This document shows positions 21,268-25,764 of a stretch of 25,764 nt of DNA, piece by piece (position 1 is the first letter of the stretch; each line of letters opens with the position of its first letter). This stretch comes from Rhodospirillales bacterium (GTDB lineage Bacteria > Pseudomonadota > Alphaproteobacteria > Micavibrionales > Micavibrionaceae): the NCBI GenBank assembly GCA_020638395.1, contig JACKIP010000015.1:1-25764 (forward strand). Reading direction: 5' to 3'. Position numbers and translations under genes: made by a program. The notes below the pieces were generated by a model, which did not search any database, had not been told where the DNA came from, and worked only from the letters and a program-made list of their open reading frames with translations.

Positions 21268-22716
21268 CTATGCCGTATTTTTAAGTGATTCGAAAGCTTT
21301 CAACGCACGGATGCGGGCGGCATTATGATCGACCATCGGATGTGGATAGGTTTTGCCCAGCGTTATTCCGGCGTTGCTCAGAACGGATGGAGGCGCCTCC
21401 CACGGGGCGAACAGGTATCGCAGCGGCAGTTGTGACAACTCTGGAACATAGCGGCGGATGTAGGTTCCCGTGGGGTCAAATTTTTCCCCCTGTGTGATCG
21501 GATTGAAGATGCGGAAATACGGGGCCGCGTCTGCACCGGACCCGGCAATCCATTGCCACGACGCGCTGTTACTGGCAAGGTCGGCATCAAACAGGCAGTC
21601 CCAGAACCAGCGCGCCCCGATCTGCCAGTCACAAAGAAGGTGCTTCACCAGAAATGATCCGACAATCATGCGGCACCGGTTATGCATGAACCCGGTTTGC
21701 CACAACTCGCGCATGGCGGCATCTACAATCGGGTATCCGGTCCGGCCGTGCCGCCACTGGTCCAGATCTTTTTCTGGCAGCGTTTGCCAGGGAAACGCAT
21801 CGAATTTTTCCTGAAAGTTACGCTGGGGCAGGTCGGGAAAGTGATACAGCAGATGGTACGAAAATTCCCGCCACCCTAACTCGGCCAGAAAATGCTCCAG
21901 ATCATTCTGCGGCGTGTGCTGAGTTTGTGCGCAGGCCAGCGCTTCATACCAGATTTGCCGCGGAGAGATTTCGCCGAAATGCAGGGAGGGGGACAAGCGG
22001 GAGATCTGCTCCTGCGCCGGGAAATCGCGTCCCTCTTTATACCCCGCCAGTTTTTGCTCCAGAAAATCGAGGAGCCTGTTCAGGGCGGCAACTTCCCCGA
22101 CGTGCCAGTGAGAAATAACCTCATCTCCCCATGGCAGGGTGGGGCATAGCTCCAGATCTGCAAGTGACGGAAAACCGGAAGGAATATCTGTTTCCAGCCG
22201 CAAAGAGGCGGGGGCCGGAAGCGGAGGATGCGGGACACCGCGCGGCAAATATCCTTTACGGAAAAAAGGCGTAAAGACTTTATACGGGCTGCCGCTTTGA
22301 TTTTTAATCTCCCATGGCTCCCACAGCAAAGACGCATTGAAGCTGGCCACCTCGATCTGATCTGCCTGCAGGGCGGATTTAATCCCGGCGTCGCGGGCGG
22401 TGCGCCATGGCTCATAACATCTGTTCCAGAAAAGCTGCCGCGCCCCGGTTTGTGCGATTACGGATTTCAGAACATCCAGAGGGCCTCCTTTTGCGATGAC
22501 AAGGCGTCCCTGCAAGGACTCATTCAGGCGATGCAAGGAATGATGCAGCCAGACACGGCTGGCCGCGCCCATGCGCCAGAGGCCGGGGGTGTCATCATCC
22601 AGAACATAAAGCGGCACGATCGGCGCGCCGGTTTTGTGTGCAGCCAGCAGGGCCGGATTATCAGATAATCTCAGATCCTGACGAAACCAAACAATAACAG
22701 GGGCTTGAGAGGGCAT
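21268..22716 (-). CDS. phrB: Deoxyribodipyrimidine photolyase (class I CPD type)
   Basis: 482 residues. The N-terminal alpha/beta antenna domain starts VIVWFRQDLRLSDNPALLAA. The FAD domain contains LSPSLHFGEISPRQIW, WREFSYHLLYHFPDLP, GRTGYPIVDAAMRELW with GFMHNRCRM, then ARWFWDCLFDADLASN and SASWQWIAGSGADAAPYFRI, matching class I CPD photolyases. The FAD binds a U-shaped pocket and the Trp chain passes electrons from the surface. The enzyme splits UV-induced cyclobutane dimers with blue light. It is the first gene of a leftward operon with the flavoprotein. The length equals the E. coli enzyme within about ten residues. Confidence 0.95.
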   Translation of the reverse strand: MPSQAPVIVWFRQDLRLSDNPALLAAHKTGAPIVPLYVLDDDTPGLWRMGAASRVWLHHSLHRLNESLQGRLVIAKGGPLDVLKSVIAQTGARQLFWNRCYEPWRTARDAGIKSALQADQIEVASFNASLLWEPWEIKNQSGSPYKVFTPFFRKGYLPRGVPHPPLPAPASLRLETDIPSGFPSLADLELCPTLPWGDEVISHWHVGEVAALNRLLDFLEQKLAGYKEGRDFPAQEQISRLSPSLHFGEISPRQIWYEALACAQTQHTPQNDLEHFLAELGWREFSYHLLYHFPDLPQRNFQEKFDAFPWQTLPEKDLDQWRHGRTGYPIVDAAMRELWQTGFMHNRCRMIVGSFLVKHLLCDWQIGARWFWDCLFDADLASNSASWQWIAGSGADAAPYFRIFNPITQGEKFDPTGTYIRRYVPELSQLPLRYLFAPWEAPPSVLSNAGITLGKTYPHPMVDHNAARIRALKAFESLKNTA

Positions 22717-22752
22717 TGCTCTTTTCTTACTATAATTTGTCTAAAAAATACC

Positions 22753-22779
22753 TTGACTTCAGGAGGGGTTTTATATCAT
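22753..22779 (+). promoter_or_regulatory. Weak promoter candidate for the DJ-1-like gene
   Basis: TTGACT (22753-22758) precedes TATCAT (22774-22779) by 15 bases, short of the optimal 17. It lies in the divergent gap between the photolyase gene and the DJ-1-like gene, about 60 bases before the latter. Confidence 0.25.
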
Positions 22780-22837
22780 TCTCCCGTAACTTTTCCCACA
22801 GTAGTCAAATTTTTATAACAAAAAACAGGAATAATCT

Positions 22838-23311
22838 ATGCACAAACCCCTGCAAAATCAAAAAGTCGCCATTCTCGCTGCCAGCGGTGTTACAGAAACC
22901 CACATGACCGAGATCCAGAAAAACTTGATGAAAACAGGGGCCTTTGCCAGAATTATCAGCGTCGATCACGCGCTTCTGAATTCCTGGAATGGCAGCGGAT
23001 GGGGCGTTAACTTTGCGGTTGATGCCGCGCTGAGTACCGCTCTGGGCGTGGATTACGATATGCTGATTATTCCCGGCGGAACCCGCTCCACTGAAAAACT
23101 GATGCGCACAGCTCATACAAAGCGCTTCCTCGACAGCTTTATGCGCCTGCAAAAGCCGATTTGTGTTGTTGAGGATGGGGCGGAATTGCTGGATTCATGT
23201 GGAATTGATAGAAAATCAGAAAACATCGCCGTGATTGATGAAAACGAAATGTCAGTGATGGTCACGCATTTCATCGAAAGCGCCCAGCCGGACATGGCTG
23301 CAGCGGCGTAG
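22838..23311 (+). CDS. DJ-1/PfpI-superfamily protein lacking the catalytic cysteine
   Basis: 157 residues with a flavodoxin-like class I glutamine-amidotransferase fold: KVAILAASGV at the N-terminus, DYDMLIIPGGTRST at 72-85, KPICVVEDGAELLDS at 106-120. In active DJ-1/PfpI proteins the elbow carries a Cys followed by His; here position 112 is Glu and 113 is Asp, so the usual chemistry is absent. The GAELL elbow and DAALSTALGVDYD segment resemble the DJ-1-like C-terminal domain of large-subunit (HPII-type) catalases, which also lacks the Cys. AGGA 9 bases before the ATG supports the start. The role is unknown; a structural or stress-related function is a guess. Confidence 0.8.
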   Translation: MHKPLQNQKVAILAASGVTETHMTEIQKNLMKTGAFARIISVDHALLNSWNGSGWGVNFAVDAALSTALGVDYDMLIIPGGTRSTEKLMRTAHTKRFLDSFMRLQKPICVVEDGAELLDSCGIDRKSENIAVIDENEMSVMVTHFIESAQPDMAAAA

Positions 23312-23384
23312 GTACAAATAATTCTTTCATTACGTAATCTTTTCAGCTATCAATGGCTTACATTGTAACGTAATAGAGGAGATA

Positions 23385-23861
23385 ATGATGACAAGAAGAT
23401 TACGTTTGTTGCGTGAAGATGGAGAAAAAGTCTCCATTAATCCTGATAACCCTTCCTTGGTATTGCAGAAAGAAGAATTTTCCCAGCCCTATCTAAATAA
23501 ATATGGTTCCATAGGTCAGAATTCAGATTTCTACGAGAATCTGCCTTATATGGAAGGTACTTTGGTCGAGGTAGGTGGCGGCATTAAGCCATTTAGGGTG
23601 CTGCAGACCATGGGGGAAATTGAAGCATGCATACGTGAACCCAATGCTATACAAGATGTTTGTTATGACTCTGGTTTTTTGAAAAGAAGGGCCAAGTATA
23701 TTGATGAAGTTGTTGCGGCATGTGCTCGGATTTTAGAAAGCGATCAAAGCAGTGATTCGAAATGTCGATTTGCAGAAGAATGTCTCGATGAGTTGAAACC
23801 GGGGTGGAGGGATGAGTCACCTGAAGGTAACACCCACCTACGCCCGGAGTTTAACCCATAG
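23385..23861 (+). CDS. Hypothetical protein, 158 aa
   Basis: I do not recognise this protein. GAGGAG six bases or so before the ATG (23385; a second ATG follows at once) is a strong ribosome site and argues that it is expressed. The product is soluble, acidic to neutral, with a basic start (TRRLRLLREDGEKV), a Gly-rich turn (EVGGGIKPFRVLQTMGEI) and a helical C-terminal half with three cysteines (VCYDSG, ACARIL, KCRFAEEC). The gene has a lower GC content than its neighbours and is flanked by palindromic spacer DNA, consistent with a recently acquired orphan. Confidence 0.6.
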   Translation: MMTRRLRLLREDGEKVSINPDNPSLVLQKEEFSQPYLNKYGSIGQNSDFYENLPYMEGTLVEVGGGIKPFRVLQTMGEIEACIREPNAIQDVCYDSGFLKRRAKYIDEVVAACARILESDQSSDSKCRFAEECLDELKPGWRDESPEGNTHLRPEFNP

Positions 23862-23896
23862 TTATAGTAATTCGTATTAAAAACAGGACGCTCGTC

Positions 23897-24092
23897 ATTC
23901 CCCGGATTTTCGCAGAAAATCCTAGGGGAATCCATAAATGCACATAAATATCAATGGATTGCCTTAGAATTGCCTTCGACAATTCAGGCAATGACGGCGT
24001 TGTAAGATGTCTTAAATTAAGGCGTTGATGCGTTAGTATAGACAGAGTAACGCCTGAGGCCCGTCATTACACGCACAAAGCCGTGTAATGAC
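23897..24092. repeat. Cluster of three palindromic elements in the spacer before prfB
   Basis: The 302-base gap 23862-24163 has no gene. Three hairpins stand in a row. At 23897-23931 ATTCCCCGGATTTT pairs with AAAATCC-ta-GGGGAAT. At 23958-23992 ATTGCCTTAGAATTG pairs with CAATTCAGGCAAT. At 24063-24092 GTCATTACACG pairs perfectly with CGTGTAATGAC around 8 bases. Each is bounded by CGTCATT or AATGACG, the edge motif shared with the repeats at 13314 and 19574. One of them could also end transcription of the upstream gene, but none has a clear U-tract. Confidence 0.65.
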
Positions 24093-24126
24093 AAAATGGA
24101 GGGGTGCTAAGTTCTTTGAAAAAGAC

Positions 24127-24155
24127 TTGCCAGAGGAGGGGTTATCCCGTACAAA
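24127..24155 (+). promoter_or_regulatory. Promoter candidate for prfB
   Basis: TTGCCA (24127-24132) and TACAAA (24150-24155) are separated by exactly 17 bases. Transcription would start a few bases before the ATG at 24164, giving an almost leaderless message, which would explain why no ribosome site precedes that ATG. The match to consensus is partial. Confidence 0.3.
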
Positions 24156-24163
24156 CTATCTCC

Positions 24164-25268
24164 ATGAAAGCTGAAATACAACAAACGGTCACCGCCATTC
24201 AGGAGTCTCTGGTACTCCTGAGGAGGCATCTTTGACTGGGAGCCGGCGCTGTTACGGCTGGAGGAGCTGAACGCCCTCGCCGAAGATCCCGCCCTGTGGA
24301 ATAATCCCGATCAGGCGCAAAAACTGATGCAGGAACGCACCCGTCTGGATAACGCTATTCAGGGGGTCCGTCATCTGGAAACGGAGATGCAGGATCACAT
24401 TGATCTGATCGCGTTGGGTGAAGAAGAGGGCGATGCCGAGGTCGTAAAAGATGCGGAACAGGCTCTGCTGGCTCTACAAAAAACGGTGGAGAAAAAGCAA
24501 CTGGAAAGCCTGCTCTCCGGGGAAGCCGATCATAATGATGCGTTTATCGAAATTAACGCCGGGGCAGGGGGGACGGAATCCTGTGACTGGGCCTCCATGC
24601 TCTACCGGATGTATGTGCGCTGGGCAGAGCGGCGCGGCTATAAGGTCGAAGAGCTGGATTATCACGGCGGAGATGAAGCCGGGATTAAATCCGCCACGCT
24701 GGAGATTAAAGGTCCGGATGCCTATGGCTGGTTAAAAGCCGAAACCGGAGTGCATCGTCTGGTGCGGATTTCTCCGTTCGATAGTAACGCCAAGCGACAT
24801 ACCAGTTTTGTGTCTGTCTCCGTCTCTCCGGTGATTGATACAGATATTGATATCGAGATTGAGGATAAAGACCTGCGGGTGGATACCTATCGTTCGCAAG
24901 GAGCCGGAGGGCAGCACGTGAACACCACGGATTCTGCCGTACGGATTACGCACATCCCGACAGGAATCGTTGCGGCATGTCAGGCAGAACGATCCCAGCA
25001 TAAAAACCGTGATACCGCGATGAAAATGCTGAAAGCCAAGCTATATGAGCTGGAACTGCAAAAACGCGAGGAAGCCGCGGCAGAGTCTTACGGAGAAAAA
25101 ACCGATATTGGCTGGGGGCATCAGATCAGATCTTATGTCCTGCACCCGTACCAAATGGTCAAAGATCTGCGAACCGAAGCGGAGACCAGTAATACCGGTG
25201 CGGTCCTTGACGGGGAAATTGACCTGTTCCTCGAAGCTTTCCTTGCCTCGAAACTGGACCGGAAGTAA
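24164..25268 (+). CDS. prfB: Peptide chain release factor 2, with programmed +1 frameshift
   Basis: The gene needs a +1 shift: ATG 24164 starts a 23-codon frame that ends at TGA 24233-24235, and the main frame continues from GAC at 24234. Joined, they give 367 residues, against 365 in E. coli. The post-shift sequence DWEPALLRLEELNALAEDPA matches RF2. The stop-codon reading motif SPF lies at about 203-205 and the catalytic GGQ at about 248-250 (RSQGAGGQHVNTTDSAV). RF2 reads UGA and UAA and triggers peptide release in the ribosome. A start at ATG 24327 alone would delete domain 1 residues and is wrong. Low RF2 slows reading of the internal TGA and promotes the shift, so the protein regulates itself. 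Confidence 0.96.
24220..24236 (+). promoter_or_regulatory. prfB programmed frameshift site
   Basis: AGGAGG (24221-24226), CAT, then CTT TGA C (24230-24236) reproduces the E. coli arrangement AGGGGG-TAT-CTTTGAC base for base in spacing. The internal Shine-Dalgarno-like element pairs with 16S rRNA while the ribosome pauses at the poorly decoded TGA-C, and tRNA-Leu slips from CUU to UUU. Confidence 0.95.
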
Positions 25269-25384
25269 CTCCGGACTTATGACGCAGCGCGAGGAGAGAC
25301 GGAATGATTGCGAGAATTAATTTTTGCAGTATATAGTTGAGGGCGTGGTTAAAAATTATGTGGAATGACGGTAACATTGTCTCT

Positions 25385-25764
25385 ATGCGGGTTTTGCGCT
25401 TACTTTTGACCTTTATAGGCCTGTGGTCCGCCGTGGGCGTGGCTGCGGCGCAGGAAACCTCCGCCCCGCTGATGCCGGTTCATGGCTGGCTGATGGGGAG
25501 CGCGGCTCTGGATCAGGGCGAAGAGGGGGCGTGCCTGCTGTTTAACCAGTTCTCGGACGGGTCTGCCCTGCGATTTAATATACAGGGAGATGACGTCCGG
25601 CTTTTGACCGTTATTTATCGCAACGACCTGTTTGACCCGTCAGTCAGTTACACCTACCAGCCCTCTATTGAAACCTCATCCAGCTTTCGGGAGCTGCTGG
25701 ATGGCTATGCCTATAGTTCGAATACGCTGAGCGTCACGCCGGTGAAGGGGCAGGCGTTTTTTGA
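25385..25764 (+). CDS. Secreted protein, N-terminal part (runs off the right edge)
   Basis: The frame from ATG 25385 is open to the window end (126 codons). MRVLRLLLTFIGLWSAVGVA followed by AAQETSAP is a clear signal peptide with an AAA-type cleavage site near residue 21-22. The visible mature part (VHGWLMGSAALDQGEEGACL, SDGSALRFNIQGDDVRLLTV) looks like a periplasmic beta-rich domain, one cysteine seen. An in-frame ATG at 25358 would add nine residues before the signal; neither start has a good ribosome site. I cannot name the family. It may be co-transcribed with prfB, 116 bases upstream. Confidence 0.75.
   Translation, partial: MRVLRLLLTFIGLWSAVGVAAAQETSAPLMPVHGWLMGSAALDQGEEGACLLFNQFSDGSALRFNIQGDDVRLLTVIYRNDLFDPSVSYTYQPSIETSSSFRELLDGYAYSSNTLSVTPVKGQAFF

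Noticed and set aside
24233..24235. TGA inside prfB as evidence of a pseudogene
   Set aside because: The full programmed frameshift signal surrounds it and the downstream frame is intact to the normal RF2 C-terminus.
1..25764. CRISPR arrays, tRNA or rRNA genes
   Set aside because: I saw no regularly spaced repeats, cloverleaf-like sequences or rRNA segments on either strand; this was by eye only.

Overview
The window looks like an alphaproteobacterial chromosome carrying a foreign, mobilizable defence island at its left end. The host call rests on the scpA-scpB-tatA-tatB cluster, a Rhodospirillales/Micavibrio-like gene set (DinG-type helicase coupled to a LOG protein, photolyase next to a COG2907 flavoprotein) and intergenic palindromes of the GTCATTCTGAGC / GTCATTCCCC type. 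It is an inference from gene content only; no rRNA or tRNA is present to fix the taxon.

Region 1 (about 1-10130) is accessory DNA. At its left are small leftward genes of unknown function. An 80-bp hairpin-containing sequence at 920-999 recurs almost unchanged at 10030-10108, so two direct repeats bracket about 9.1 kb. Between them lie a two-gene SPARTA defence system (TIR-APAZ protein plus short, catalytically dead Argonaute), an ArdC antirestriction protein behind a 426-bp structured leader, an AbiE-type toxin-antitoxin pair whose toxin carries an extra WYL-like domain and a zinc finger, and a leftward mobilization operon (remnant gene, mobC, relaxase) joined by ATGA overlaps. The right repeat sits where an oriT would be expected, just upstream of the mob operon. 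The inferred picture is an integrated mobilizable element that carries anti-plasmid/anti-phage immunity, an addiction/abortive-infection module and an antirestriction gene.

Region 2 (about 10200-14206, minus strand) is core: mazG, tatC, a one-repeat DUF1508 protein, scpA, scpB, tatA, tatB. The order differs from the common alphaproteobacterial scpAB-tatABC in that tatC lies about 2 kb upstream of scpA and the accessory island occupies the place after tatB.

Region 3 (14310-23861) holds a DinG/XPD-like Fe-S helicase overlapping a LOG-family gene with an internally duplicated C-terminal half, a convergent secreted protein, an S66 LD-carboxypeptidase, a repeat-filled 430-bp gap, a COG2907 flavoprotein followed upstream by a CPD photolyase, a cysteine-less DJ-1/PfpI-like protein and an orphan gene.

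Region 4 (23862-25764) has a palindrome-rich spacer, prfB (release factor 2) with the classic autoregulatory +1 programmed frameshift, and the start of a secreted protein cut by the window edge.
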